Positions 1 through 9,119 are shown, numbered from the stretch's first letter. The stretch is 54,338 bases of DNA from Chloroflexota bacterium (GCA_012516075.1 JAAYXE010000187.1:1-54338), one strand, 5' to 3'. Translations and numbers: made by a program. Notes: a model not told the origin generated them from the sequence alone.

Positions 1-99
1 GCCACCCCAACGGGAACGACAACCCCGCCCACCACGCCCACACCTGAAGCCAGCCCGACAGCCGGGCCGGGAACTGCGACCGTGCCTCCTTTACCCTGA
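1..99 (+). CDS. C-terminal tail of an upstream protein (partial)
   Basis: The frame is open from the first base and stops at TGA 97-99. The 32 visible residues are almost all Pro, Thr, Ala and Gly, a low-complexity tail of the kind found at the ends of envelope-associated or membrane-anchored proteins. The gene body lies outside the window, so no function can be assigned. It ends 46 nt upstream of rimO on the same strand, so the two may be co-transcribed. Confidence 0.6.
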   Translation, partial: ATPTGTTTPPTTPTPEASPTAGPGTATVPPLP

Positions 100-105
100 T
101 ACAAT
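97..105 (+). promoter_or_regulatory. Candidate extended -10 promoter for rimO
   Basis: TGATACAAT at 97-105 fits an extended -10 (TG-n-TACAAT) and overlaps the stop codon of the preceding gene. No good -35 is seen 17 nt upstream. The predicted start near 112 gives a leader of about 34 nt before the rimO ATG. Confidence 0.35.
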
Positions 106-145
106 CCACCTGTCAGGCTGCATCGCTTAAAGGTAAATATTCTCT

Positions 146-1510
146 ATGAAACAAAAGACATTCCACTTAATTTCCCTGGGTTGTGCGAAAAACACTGTCG
201 ATTCCGAGTCGATGGCCCAGCTTCTCAGCGGATCAGGTTACCGGCCGGTTGATAACCCCCGGAAGGCAGGCGTCCTGATCGTTAACACCTGTGGTTTTAT
301 CGGCCCTGCCAAAGAAGAATCGCTCTCCGTCCTTCACGAGCTGGCCAGTCAGAAGCGGAAAGGACAGATCCTGATCGCGGCCGGGTGTCTGACACAGCGC
401 TACGGAGCAGAGGTGGCCCGTCAGGTTCCAGGGATAGACGGAATCCTCGGGACGCGACGCTGGATGGATATCGTCGATGTCGTTCAAAAGCTGCGCGCCG
501 AGAAGGATCCCCAGCCGCTCTACCATCTTCCCGAAGCACCAACTGTGGGGACCGATGAACACGGCGCGCTGCGGGCCGCCGTTCAGGGACCAAGTGCATA
601 TATTAAAATAGCCGATGGCTGCCGCCGGCCCTGCGCTTTTTGCGCCATCCCGCTGATTAAAGGCACAGCGGTAAGCCGCCCGGTCGAGAGCATCCTGGCG
701 GAGGCCCGGGCCCTGGAAGAAATGGGCATGCGCGAGCTGATCCTCATTGCGCAGGACACCACGGATTACGGCCATGATCTGGGAATGAAAGACGGTTTGG
801 CTCAGCTCCTGGAGCAGATGATGGCCGTTCTCAAGCCCAAAGATGAAGGGGGCGTCGACTGGGTGCGCATTATGTATGCCTACCCGGGCTATGTGACCGA
901 TCGTCTGATTGAGGTCATGGCTGAAAACCCGCGCATTGTTCCTTATCTGGACATGCCCCTGCAGCATGCTCACCCCGCCACTCTGCGCCGCATGCGCCGC
1001 CCGGCCAACATGGACTGGGTGTACCGCACAATTGAAAAGATGCGCCGGGCGCTCCCGGATCTGGCCCTGAGAACGACCTTCATCGTGGGCTACCCGGGTG
1101 AAACCGAAGAAGAATTCCAGACCCTGCTGGACTTTATACAGGAAATTCGCTTCGACCGGGTGGGCGCTTTCCAGTTTTCATTTGAGCCCGGTACCAGCAG
1201 TGAACCCCTGGGCGACCCCATCCCCGCCGAGGTCAAGCAGGAACGCTATGAGCGTCTGATGGCCGTGCAGCAGGCGATTTCGCTGGAGATCAACCAGAGC
1301 CAGGTCGGTAAATCCCTGGACGTCCTGATTGAAGGTCAGGGGGACGGCATTTCGGTTGGCCGCACCTATCGCGATGCCCCCGAAATCGACGGGATGGTGG
1401 TGGTCGAAGGCGAGATTCCCACCGGGGAAATGGTCCCTGTGCGCATCAACGGCGCGATGACCTACGATCTGAGCGGTGTGGTCGAAACCAACCGCCTGCT
1501 TATCCTCTGA
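146..1510 (+). CDS. rimO: Ribosomal protein S12 methylthiotransferase RimO
   Basis: RimO is a radical-SAM enzyme that adds a methylthio group to a conserved Asp of ribosomal protein S12 in the cytoplasm. The 454-residue length is normal. The N-terminal UPF0004 domain (about 1-135) starts with LGCAKNTVDSE and carries the second-cluster cysteines C13, C49 and C81. The radical-SAM cluster is C159-x3-C163-x2-C166 in GCRRPCAFC. A TRAM domain occupies roughly the last 70 residues. LGCAKNTVDSE is typical of RimO rather than MiaB. The ATG at 146 has only a weak upstream AAAGG. A phosphatase gene follows after 36 nt on the same strand. Confidence 0.95.
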   Translation: MKQKTFHLISLGCAKNTVDSESMAQLLSGSGYRPVDNPRKAGVLIVNTCGFIGPAKEESLSVLHELASQKRKGQILIAAGCLTQRYGAEVARQVPGIDGILGTRRWMDIVDVVQKLRAEKDPQPLYHLPEAPTVGTDEHGALRAAVQGPSAYIKIADGCRRPCAFCAIPLIKGTAVSRPVESILAEARALEEMGMRELILIAQDTTDYGHDLGMKDGLAQLLEQMMAVLKPKDEGGVDWVRIMYAYPGYVTDRLIEVMAENPRIVPYLDMPLQHAHPATLRRMRRPANMDWVYRTIEKMRRALPDLALRTTFIVGYPGETEEEFQTLLDFIQEIRFDRVGAFQFSFEPGTSSEPLGDPIPAEVKQERYERLMAVQQAISLEINQSQVGKSLDVLIEGQGDGISVGRTYRDAPEIDGMVVVEGEIPTGEMVPVRINGAMTYDLSGVVETNRLLIL

Positions 1511-1546
1511 AACTGAACTGCCCGTATTTCTGAAAAGGAAAACCCG

Positions 1547-2542
1547 ATGCTGAACACTACCGATCCACAAGTTAAGTTCGCACTGAATGCCGTACGCCAG
1601 GCCTCGCTGCTGGTTCGCCAGGTTCAGCTGGATCTGGTATCACCTGCGCTGACCAAAAATGACCGTTCACCCGTAACGGTTGCCGATTTTGCCTCTCAGG
1701 CGCTGATTGGTAATTTGCTCAAACAGTCCTTTCCTGATGACCCTCTGGTTGCGGAGGAAGATTCCAGTGCGCTGCGGGAGCCGGATGCCGCAGAGACCCT
1801 GGAGCAGGTGCGCTCGTTCACTGCTCGCTTTGCCGGTGATTGTGATGCTGAATCGGTGTTAAGCTGGATCGACCACGGCCGTGTTGACACCGCCCGGCGC
1901 TTCTGGACGCTGGATCCCATTGACGGGACCAAGGGCTTCCTGCGCGGAGAGCAGTATGCCGTCGCGCTGGCATTAATCGAAGACGGTCAGGTACAGATTG
2001 GCGTGCTGGGCTGCCCGAATCTGGTGGACGCCTACCGCCCGGACGCGGCCAGTTATGGATCGCTGGTGATTGCGGTGCGCGGGCAGGGCTGCTGGGTCAC
2101 CCCGCTCGACCGGCCCGGCGAGTTCGAAAGGCTGAGGGTTTCCAAACGGACCAATCCGGAGGAAGCCCGTATTCTGCGCTCCGTTGAATCTGGCCACACA
2201 AATGTGGATCAAATTGACCAGTTCGCCGCAGCCCTGGGCGTACGGGTTGAGCCGGTACGCATGGACAGCCAGGGCAAGTACTCCGTGCTGGCAGCTGGTA
2301 AGGGCGAACTGGTGATGCGCCTGCTCTCGCCTGCCAAACCGGACTACAAAGAGAAAATCTGGGATCAGGCAGCCGGATCGATCGTCGTCGAAGAGGCCGG
2401 CGGTAAGATCACCGACCTGAGCGGCCGGCCCCTCGATTTCACCTGCGGCCGGTCTCTGCTGAACAACCGCGGCATTCTGGCCTCGAACGGTCTGCTGCAT
2501 GAGGCGGCAGTGGAGGCTTTGCAGCGCATCGGAGCTCAGTAA
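1547..2542 (+). CDS. cysQ: 3'(2'),5'-bisphosphate nucleotidase (CysQ/HAL2-like)
   Basis: This is a lithium-sensitive-type phosphatase of the inositol monophosphatase superfamily, most likely hydrolysing PAP/PAPS from sulfate activation. The metal-site motifs are visible: E70-E71 in VAEED, D123-P-I-D-G-T in DPIDGTKGFLRG, and WDQAAG near the C-terminus. At 331 residues, with an insertion between the first two motifs, it matches the longer HAL2/SAL1 form better than bacterial SuhB. AAGGA lies 7 nt before the ATG. No other sulfur-assimilation gene is adjacent, so the choice of PAP over inositol phosphate as substrate comes from family resemblance. Confidence 0.85.
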   Translation: MLNTTDPQVKFALNAVRQASLLVRQVQLDLVSPALTKNDRSPVTVADFASQALIGNLLKQSFPDDPLVAEEDSSALREPDAAETLEQVRSFTARFAGDCDAESVLSWIDHGRVDTARRFWTLDPIDGTKGFLRGEQYAVALALIEDGQVQIGVLGCPNLVDAYRPDAASYGSLVIAVRGQGCWVTPLDRPGEFERLRVSKRTNPEEARILRSVESGHTNVDQIDQFAAALGVRVEPVRMDSQGKYSVLAAGKGELVMRLLSPAKPDYKEKIWDQAAGSIVVEEAGGKITDLSGRPLDFTCGRSLLNNRGILASNGLLHEAAVEALQRIGAQ

Positions 2543-2567
2543 TTTCTTTCACACAGCTGCTGCCCCC

Positions 2568-4100
2568 ATGTCTCATACCGGTCGTGCTGCGCTCATCCTG
2601 AGTCTTCTGGCGGTGCTGGTCTCCTTCTGGGTGACAGACCGGGTATTTGAACAGATGGCCCATCTGGAAGACGAAATGGCCTATCTCTGGCAGGCCCAGG
2701 CCATCGCCGGAGGCAGGTTGACCCTGCCTTCACCTCCTGAGCATCCCAGCTTCCTGGTGCCATTTGTCATCGACTACAACGGCCAGCGCTTCGGGAAATA
2801 TCCACTGGGCTGGCCGGTAGTGCTCGCCATCGGTGTGTGGCTGGGAGCGCGCAGCCTGGTCAACCCTCTGCTGGCAGGTTTCGGCGTCTGGCTGACCTAC
2901 CAGCTGGGAAAGCGTACATTTGGCAAGACCACAGGGCTGCTTGCCGCCGGGCTTACCCTCACATCACCGTTTTTCCTGGTCAACTCCGGTTCGCTGCTCT
3001 CGCATCCGCTTGGGCTGGTGCTCAGCGCCGGGTTTGCCATGGCCTGGCTGGATGCTTTTTCCGACCAGCATTACCCCCGGCCATGGCTGCCCGCCATTGC
3101 GGCAGGGATGACCCTGGGCGTGCTGGCGCTCACCCGCCCGCTGACTGCGGTAGCCGTCGCGCTGCCCTTCGGGCTCCATGGCCTGTATCTGCTGGTTCGC
3201 GGCTCCTGGCCGGTGCGCCGCCGGGTGCTGGTCGTGGGTATTGTCGCAGCGCTGATTGCAGCCCTTCATTTTGTCTGGCAGTATGCGGTAACCGGTGATC
3301 CATTCTTAAACCCTTACACCCTGTGGTGGGAATACGACAAAATAGGGTTTGGCCCGGGTGTAGGCGTCACCGGCAATCACACCCTTCGCCTGGCGTGGCT
3401 TAACACCCGCCACAGCCTGATGACCGGATTGAGTGACCTCTTCGGCTGGGGCACGTTGTCGTGGATCTTTCTGCCGTTTGGCGTTCTGGCCATCTTCACA
3501 AGGCACGAAAAAAGACCGGAGATTAACCACAGGGCGGTTCTGATCGGCAGCGTGCTTGTCAGCCTGATCGTCGTTTACATGGCTTACTGGATTGGCTCAT
3601 CGCTGTTTGGTCCGCGCTACTACTACGAGGGATTGTACAGCGCCACCATCTTCAGCGCCGCCGGAATCGCCTGGCTGGCCGGCTGGCCGGTAAGGGTCTG
3701 TGAACCCTGGCGTTTCTACGAAGGCCGGCAGCGCTACCGCCCACTGGCTGTGACTGCCCTGGTTGCCCTGCTGGTAAGCGCAAATTTGATCTTCTACACC
3801 CCCCAGCGCTTGCAGGGGATGCACGGGCTCTACGAAGTCAGCCGTGTTTACCTGCAGCCCTTTCAAACCCCACAGGCCCAGGAGGTCACTCCGGCTCTGG
3901 TGATCGTCCACACCACGGGGAGCTGGATCGGCTACGGACGGCTGCTGGAACTTCAGGATCCATTCCTGGACACTCCGTTTATTTTTGTGATCAGCCGCGG
4001 CCCGCGTGCTGATGCGCGCGTTGCAGAACATTTCCCGGATCGCAACATCATCCACTACTATCCAGAAGAGCCCTACACCTTTTATACAGCCCCGCGCTGA
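2568..4100 (+). CDS. GT-C membrane glycosyltransferase (PMT/ArnT-like)
   Basis: A polytopic membrane protein of about 510 residues with some ten hydrophobic segments. After the first membrane helix comes an external acidic motif, LEDEMAYLWQAQ, followed by KYPLGWP, the layout of GT39/ArnT-type glycosyltransferases that use polyprenyl-phosphate sugars. The short soluble C-terminal tail is also typical. Start: an ATG at 2499 is possible but would overlap the preceding gene by 44 nt. The ATG at 2568 (MSHTGRAAL), directly before the first helix, is preferred, although no clear SD precedes it. Acceptor and sugar cannot be read from sequence. A hairpin at 4128-4160 separates it from the next gene. 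Confidence 0.7.
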   Translation: MSHTGRAALILSLLAVLVSFWVTDRVFEQMAHLEDEMAYLWQAQAIAGGRLTLPSPPEHPSFLVPFVIDYNGQRFGKYPLGWPVVLAIGVWLGARSLVNPLLAGFGVWLTYQLGKRTFGKTTGLLAAGLTLTSPFFLVNSGSLLSHPLGLVLSAGFAMAWLDAFSDQHYPRPWLPAIAAGMTLGVLALTRPLTAVAVALPFGLHGLYLLVRGSWPVRRRVLVVGIVAALIAALHFVWQYAVTGDPFLNPYTLWWEYDKIGFGPGVGVTGNHTLRLAWLNTRHSLMTGLSDLFGWGTLSWIFLPFGVLAIFTRHEKRPEINHRAVLIGSVLVSLIVVYMAYWIGSSLFGPRYYYEGLYSATIFSAAGIAWLAGWPVRVCEPWRFYEGRQRYRPLAVTALVALLVSANLIFYTPQRLQGMHGLYEVSRVYLQPFQTPQAQEVTPALVIVHTTGSWIGYGRLLELQDPFLDTPFIFVISRGPRADARVAEHFPDRNIIHYYPEEPYTFYTAPR

Positions 4101-4127
4101 TTTACAGCCAGCTGCGCTGTGCTTCAT

Positions 4128-4160
4128 ACTCCTCCCCCGGCACATCACGGGTGGAGGAGT
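4128..4160 (+). terminator. Intrinsic terminator-like hairpin after the rimO cluster
   Basis: ACTCCTCC at 4128-4135 pairs with GGAGGAGT at 4153-4160, extended inward by CCCG/CGGG. The U-tract (TATTACTTT) is weak. It lies 28 nt after the glycosyltransferase stop and before the sensory pair. Confidence 0.5.
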
Positions 4161-4254
4161 TATTACTTTCGAAGGGTTATCTTTACGCGCATTTTATGGC
4201 AGTTTTACACTCCGGCTAATATGATGTGAAAACCCTAGCGGAGTGTACCTGAGA

Positions 4255-5745
4255 ATGGAAACCTCCTACCACATCCTGGTCGTTGACGACGACAGAACTC
4301 TCGCAGAAATGTTGATCGAATTTCTGCGGATTTCGGGATTCCCAAACACGGACCATGCCTGGAATCTGAAGGAGATGTGGGAGCGGTTTGCCTCCAGCAC
4401 CTACGACTTGGTGATCCTGGATTATCTGCTTCCCGACGGCACCGGTCTGGATGCGCTGCAGTTAATCCAGGAGAGAGGTATCGAGGTCGCCGTAATCATG
4501 GCCACCGGTCAGGGGGACGAGCGCGTGGCCGCTCAGGCGATCCAGCGCGGAGCTGCCGACTACCTGGTGAAAAACACCAGTTACCTTTCATCCGTTCAGA
4601 CGCTGATCCCCAAAACCATACGCAATTTCCGCCTGCAGCAGTCTGTGCAGCGCTCCCTTGAACAGATTCGCTACCAGGCGATGCTGCTCAACAATGTGCG
4701 CGATGCCATTGTGGTCTGGGATCTGGACGGGCGCATCACGTACTGGAATCCGGCTGCAGAACAGCTCTACGGCTGGAGCCAGGAAGAGCAGCTGGGGCGC
4801 TGCGCCCAGGAAGCCTATCTTGACATCTTTTCTCCTCCACTAACGCTGAACGGCAGGGCAGATATCCTGGGGCGCTACATCGAATTGTGCTGCCAGCCAA
4901 AGGACCAGCAGACAAAATGGATCAGCGTCTGTATCACGGCGCTGTACAGAGATCCGCTGGAAGAGAGCCCCATGGGATATATGGCTGTGTCGCACGATAT
5001 TACCGAACGCAAAAAGAAGGAAGCCCAGATTCGGGCCGCTCAGACACAGCTCACCCAGGTTGCGCGCCTGACGACGATTGGTGAAATGGCCTCGGGTGTT
5101 GCACACCAGATTAATAACCCGCTGACCACCATTATTGCTGACACCCAGCTGCTGCTGAAAGAGCTGCCGGTTGATCACCCGGCGCGCGAATCCGCTGAGG
5201 CGATCGAACAGGCCGGGTGGCGAGTACATGAGACGGTTCAGCGGCTGCTCGAATTTTCCCGGCCTGCTGAAGCAACCAGCGAAATTCTGAACATCAATAC
5301 CACGATTCAGCACGCGCTGCAGTTAATTGGAGCGCAGATCGAAGCGGCTGGCATCAAAATTGTAACCGAGCTGGATGAAGACATTCCCTCCCTGCGAGGG
5401 AACTCACGCCAGCTCGAGGATCTGTGGGTAAACCTGCTCTTGCTGGCGCGAGATGCATGTCATAGCCAGCCGGATGCCTGTATCCATATCCGTTCTCGAG
5501 CCGCTGGTAACACGCTGCATGTCGAAGTGCAGGACAATGGGAAATTGATCCCTGAAGAGCTGCTCGATACCATTTTTGAACCCGATTTTGTCGGTTCCTC
5601 CAGCGGACGGGGAACGGGAATGGAACTCAGCATATGCCGGGAGATCGTACGCCAGCACGGCGGGCAAATCGCCGTAGAGAGCAGAATCGAACATGGTACA
5701 ACCTTCGGCGTCACTTTCAACACAGAACCATCAGGCACAAGTTGA
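4255..5745 (+). CDS. REC-PAS-histidine kinase with degenerate catalytic core
   Basis: A soluble 496-residue protein. The N-terminal receiver domain (1-125) looks functional: acidic D11-D13, phospho-acceptor D56 in LVILDYLLPDG, T84 and K106. A PAS domain follows (about 140-255), then a HisKA helix pair with H284 and a C-terminal HATPase fold. The kinase core departs from consensus. The H-box is HQINNPL, not HEINNPL. The N-box reads NLLLLARDA, so Leu replaces the Mg-binding Asn. The G1 box is DNGKLIPEE rather than DxGxG. The G2-like GRGTGMEL is kept. ATG 4255 is chosen over GTG 4243 because GGAG (4240-4243) is 11 nt from the ATG but overlaps the GTG. The gene overlaps the next kinase by 53 nt. 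Likely a phospho-accepting or allosteric partner rather than an active kinase. Confidence 0.85.
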   Translation: METSYHILVVDDDRTLAEMLIEFLRISGFPNTDHAWNLKEMWERFASSTYDLVILDYLLPDGTGLDALQLIQERGIEVAVIMATGQGDERVAAQAIQRGAADYLVKNTSYLSSVQTLIPKTIRNFRLQQSVQRSLEQIRYQAMLLNNVRDAIVVWDLDGRITYWNPAAEQLYGWSQEEQLGRCAQEAYLDIFSPPLTLNGRADILGRYIELCCQPKDQQTKWISVCITALYRDPLEESPMGYMAVSHDITERKKKEAQIRAAQTQLTQVARLTTIGEMASGVAHQINNPLTTIIADTQLLLKELPVDHPARESAEAIEQAGWRVHETVQRLLEFSRPAEATSEILNINTTIQHALQLIGAQIEAAGIKIVTELDEDIPSLRGNSRQLEDLWVNLLLLARDACHSQPDACIHIRSRAAGNTLHVEVQDNGKLIPEELLDTIFEPDFVGSSSGRGTGMELSICREIVRQHGGQIAVESRIEHGTTFGVTFNTEPSGTS

Positions 5746-7891
5746 TGTCGTTCAACCGGAACCCGGTGCCCCAGACTGGGCATCTCATTCCACCAGGACA
5801 GCGGACCTCCCCGATCTCTGGAAAAACAGCGAAGAATTAAGCGATCTCCTGGCCGATGCAGGGGATCTGGAGACACTGTGCTCAACCGGCCTGCGGTTCC
5901 TGCTCAACCGTGTCGAGCGGACTGGCGGCGCAGTCGTCCTGCAGTCCCCGGGTGAGGCCTCTCCCCTGCTGTACACCTGCACTCATCTCCCCCACAGCCT
6001 GGGTTCGGCTGCCGGACCCAATGCCGCATTCTTCTCTCTGGCTCGCTCTGCTCTCCAGAACGACGATCAAACCACACAGGCGGTAAAAAACCGGAATGGA
6101 AAAAACCGCAGCCAGGAGCATGAGCTGGCAGCGGCAGTACGTATTCCCGGTCTCAAAACACTGCAGGGGGTCGTGCTGATCTTCGGTGAAACTCTTGATT
6201 CCGGTCAAATCACCTGGCTTCAGCAGATGGTTCGCCCTCTCGGCCGCTTCATTAAAGCTCGCGGCACGGGAATGAACCACCTTCAGCAAACGCACGGTTT
6301 GGCAGTTGTCCAGGAGGTCATCGACCGGTTGAGCCTGCAGACCCCCATCGAAACGATCGAGATCCAGGTCATGCAGGCTGCATGCCGCGCCCTGCAGGCG
6401 AAGTGCGGCGCGCTGGTTCATCTCGACGAAGACGGCAGTCCTCTTGTGACACAGAAATTGATCGATGCGGGTGGAAACCTGACGGTGGAAGTTTACCCTC
6501 ACCTGACCGCCAGCCTGCTGCAGACCTGCCTGGAAACCCGCAAAACGCTGCGCATACAGAACCCTGCCCTGCACACGCTCGCGCCGGCCGATGCGCCCGG
6601 GAACCTGCAGGTGCATTCCCTGATGTGTACACCACTGGTGGTCAACGGCCAGATCCTGGGCGCGCTCCAGGTTTTCAACAAAGCCGGGGGACATTTCGAC
6701 CAGGAAGACGAACAGCTCTTCAACACGATCGCCTGTCTGACGGCCCAGGCCCTGTACACGGCTCGCCTGGTACGCCGCTTCCGCATCACTAACGCAGATC
6801 TGGAAGCCAGCCGCTGGGAGCTCCTGCGTTCGCGCAACACCCTGCGCGCCCTGTTCGATAACCTCCCCGCCGGCTTGTATATCGTCAACCAGAAGTATGA
6901 GATCATGGCAATCAATATGAGCTGTGCCCGGCGGACCGGCAAGATCCCCCAGGAACTGGTGCGCAGGCCCTGTTACCAGGCGCTTTACGGGCTTGATCAT
7001 CCATGCCCGGTCTGCCGGGTGGGCGAGACCCTGGAAAGCGGCGTCAGCACCTCACGCGCTGAACGCCGCATGCAGCCGGCTAACCCGGATGATCTCGAGG
7101 CGACCGATTGGGAGATCAGCACCTATCCCATTCTGGAAGAGAGCGGTCGTCCCGTTCAGGCCATCATTCTGGAGCAGGACGTAACCGAAAAGCGCCGCAT
7201 GGAAGGGATCCTGGCGCAGTCCGAAAAGCTGGCCGCCATCGGGCAGCTGGCTGCCAGCATCGCCCACGAGATCAACAACCCCCTCACCGCGATCATCGCC
7301 AATGCCCAGCTTCTGCAGCAGGAATGTGATGGCAATGAAGATCTGCGCGAATCGGTGGAGCTGATTGTCCAGGCCGGCGCCCGGGCCGCCCAGGTGGTGC
7401 GCAATCTGCTGGACCTGGCACGCAAAGAGCACTTATCCCGCACGCCAACCCAGGTCAATGAAACCCTGCGCCGCTCGCTGGCTCTCATGCAGCACGAAAT
7501 TGCCGCGCGCGCTATTCAACTGACCTTTGATCCACAGCCCGACCTGCCGGTCATCCACGCCAGCCAGGATCACCTGCTGGGCGTGTGGCTGAATCTTCTG
7601 CTGAACGCCATCGACAGTGTGGAAGGTGAGCGCCGCGAGATTAAGGTTTCAACCCGCAGAATAGAGAACACCATCCAGGTAACCTTCCAGGATACCGGCA
7701 CCGGCATCGCACCCGAAAAGGTGGCCCATATTTTCGAACCCTTCTATACCACGAAGCCGCCCGGACGCGGGACGGGGCTGGGGCTGTCGGTTTGCCAGCG
7801 AATTATCCGCCAGCACGGCGGCGAAATCACCGTACAGAGCACCGTGGGCGAAGGGTCCACTTTTACGGTGACTCTCCCCATCACACAATAA
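5693..7891 (+). CDS. GAF-GAF-PAS sensor histidine kinase
   Basis: A 732-residue cytoplasmic kinase with no membrane segment. GAF domains lie at about 50-185 and 215-355, a PAS domain at about 380-505, HisKA at about 515-580 with a canonical AHEINNPLTAII H-box, and a complete HATPase (N-box LNLLLNAID, G1 DTGTGIAPE, F-box FEPFYTTK, G2 GRGTGLGLS). The PAS domain contains C-x10-PCPVC, a Cys cluster that could bind metal or cofactor. ATG 5693 lies inside the preceding gene. No later in-frame start precedes the first GAF domain, so the 53-nt overlap is probably real and implies coupled translation. No output regulator follows, so the receiver of the overlapping upstream gene is the obvious partner. 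Confidence 0.88.
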   Translation: MVQPSASLSTQNHQAQVDVVQPEPGAPDWASHSTRTADLPDLWKNSEELSDLLADAGDLETLCSTGLRFLLNRVERTGGAVVLQSPGEASPLLYTCTHLPHSLGSAAGPNAAFFSLARSALQNDDQTTQAVKNRNGKNRSQEHELAAAVRIPGLKTLQGVVLIFGETLDSGQITWLQQMVRPLGRFIKARGTGMNHLQQTHGLAVVQEVIDRLSLQTPIETIEIQVMQAACRALQAKCGALVHLDEDGSPLVTQKLIDAGGNLTVEVYPHLTASLLQTCLETRKTLRIQNPALHTLAPADAPGNLQVHSLMCTPLVVNGQILGALQVFNKAGGHFDQEDEQLFNTIACLTAQALYTARLVRRFRITNADLEASRWELLRSRNTLRALFDNLPAGLYIVNQKYEIMAINMSCARRTGKIPQELVRRPCYQALYGLDHPCPVCRVGETLESGVSTSRAERRMQPANPDDLEATDWEISTYPILEESGRPVQAIILEQDVTEKRRMEGILAQSEKLAAIGQLAASIAHEINNPLTAIIANAQLLQQECDGNEDLRESVELIVQAGARAAQVVRNLLDLARKEHLSRTPTQVNETLRRSLALMQHEIAARAIQLTFDPQPDLPVIHASQDHLLGVWLNLLLNAIDSVEGERREIKVSTRRIENTIQVTFQDTGTGIAPEKVAHIFEPFYTTKPPGRGTGLGLSVCQRIIRQHGGEITVQSTVGEGSTFTVTLPITQ

Positions 7892-7910
7892 CCTTTGGAT
7901 TTTGATGGAT

Positions 7911-7943
7911 AAAAGACGCCCGGCGAAAAACCGGGAGTCTTTT
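7911..7943. terminator. Bidirectional terminator between convergent genes
   Basis: AAAAGACGCCCGG (7911-7923) pairs with CCGGGAGTCTTTT (7931-7943) around a CGAAAAA loop. Flanking A/T runs give a U-tract on both strands, serving the kinase gene (+) and the six-gene operon (-). Confidence 0.8.
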
Positions 7944-8319
7944 ATGGAGCCTGGATCCGGTCCAGCAGAAAATGGTTCAGCGCTTCGCGCGCCGCCGGAA
8001 GCGTTTGCATGGCACGCCAGCTGCCCATAAAACCGGCCGCTTCCTGAACCTGCAGCAAAGCCCTGAAGGGATCCCCGGCTGCCGCTTCGCCGCCAATCTT
8101 TGTCGCGCGCCAGTAGGCTTCCATGTCCCGCTCCCAGAGAGGATAGGTCCGCTCCAGATGTGCACGCAGTTCGCGGAATTCCTGCACATCGCTGTCAGAA
8201 GCGGCATTTCCCTTATATACCCGGATGACCAGGGATTCGAGTGCATCCCAGCGGGTGACAAATTCCACCAGGGCAGGGTCGGTGATCCTTTGCAGCAGCG
8301 ATTGGGTGAATGGGTTCAT
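7942..8319 (-). CDS. Conserved-looking protein of unknown function (125 aa)
   Basis: A soluble, helix-rich, Trp- and Arg-rich protein with no motif I recognise. It reads like a compact helical bundle (MNPFTQSLLQRITDPALV at the start, WERDMEAYWRATK in the middle). It starts 20 nt after the stop of the Tam-like methyltransferase and is the last gene of the operon; its stop overlaps the terminator stem. The position argues that it is expressed. No function is proposed. Confidence 0.65.
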   Translation of the reverse strand: MNPFTQSLLQRITDPALVEFVTRWDALESLVIRVYKGNAASDSDVQEFRELRAHLERTYPLWERDMEAYWRATKIGGEAAAGDPFRALLQVQEAAGFMGSWRAMQTLPAAREALNHFLLDRIQAP

Positions 8320-8339
8320 TCTTCTTCAGAATATACGCT

Positions 8340-9119
8340 TTACCCCACAGCAGTCAGGCGCTGCGGCCGCACAGCCGCGAAGAGCGTGCGGCGGAAAGCA
8401 TATAGCACAGGGCCGGCAGGCCAGAGCTGGCGCAGCGCCTGGCGGTAGCTCTCCATAAACTGCTCGCGCATTTCAGGGGAGAGACGTTCAAAATAAGGCA
8501 CCAGAGCCGTGCCGGAAGTCCAGTCAGCAATCGCATCCGCGCCGGCGAGGATGTGAGGGTAAATCTTCTCGAAAACCTGCAGGTCTTCCCCACCCGAGCG
8601 GTAAAGCAGATCTGCATATTGTTCGATTGAAAGGACCGGAGAGTGGCGCTGCCAGCCGCCCAGCGCCGTGCAGAAAGGCTCTTCACTAGCGATCTGCCGG
8701 ATCAGCTGGTGAGACGGGTGGTTGTGATTCGATGGGAGCTGCACCACCAGCTGTCCGCCGGGAGCCACCAGATTAAACAGGCGCGGGATGAGCCGCTCGT
8801 GGTCTGAGACCCACTGGATGGCAGCATTCGAAAAAACGAGGTCCCACTCCCCCGAGACCTGCGCCAGATCTCCCTGGACAAAATCCAGTCCCGGTCGACG
8901 CAGGAGCTCAGCCCGCTCCAGCATCTCGGGTGATGAGTCGATGCCGGTCACCCGGCTGTCTGGCAGACGGTCGGCAAGTTCGCGGGTGAGCTCGCCTGTA
9001 CCGCAGCCCAGGTCGATCACACGCATTCCCGGGCGCACTTTCACCAGGCGAAACAGGTCTTCAAATGGAGCGGAGCGCTCTTTCTTAAACTGGTGGTAAC
9101 GATCGGGATCCCAGGGCAT
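8340..9119 (-). CDS. tam: Trans-aconitate 2-methyltransferase-like enzyme (Tam)
   Basis: A class I SAM-dependent methyltransferase, 259 residues, close to Tam in length and motif order. It shows the N-terminal WDPDRYHQFKKERSAPF signature, SAM motif I VIDLGCGTGELT, the acidic GIDSSPEML loop and FSNAAIQWV after strand 4. Tam-type enzymes methylate trans-aconitate, removing an inhibitor formed from cis-aconitate. The ATG at 9119 (MPWDP) is chosen over one 45 nt upstream because family members begin there and AGG/GAGG-like sequence precedes it. It overlaps the HAD gene end by 35 nt. The substrate is inferred from family, not proven. Confidence 0.8.
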   Translation of the reverse strand: MPWDPDRYHQFKKERSAPFEDLFRLVKVRPGMRVIDLGCGTGELTRELADRLPDSRVTGIDSSPEMLERAELLRRPGLDFVQGDLAQVSGEWDLVFSNAAIQWVSDHERLIPRLFNLVAPGGQLVVQLPSNHNHPSHQLIRQIASEEPFCTALGGWQRHSPVLSIEQYADLLYRSGGEDLQVFEKIYPHILAGADAIADWTSGTALVPYFERLSPEMREQFMESYRQALRQLWPAGPVLYAFRRTLFAAVRPQRLTAVG

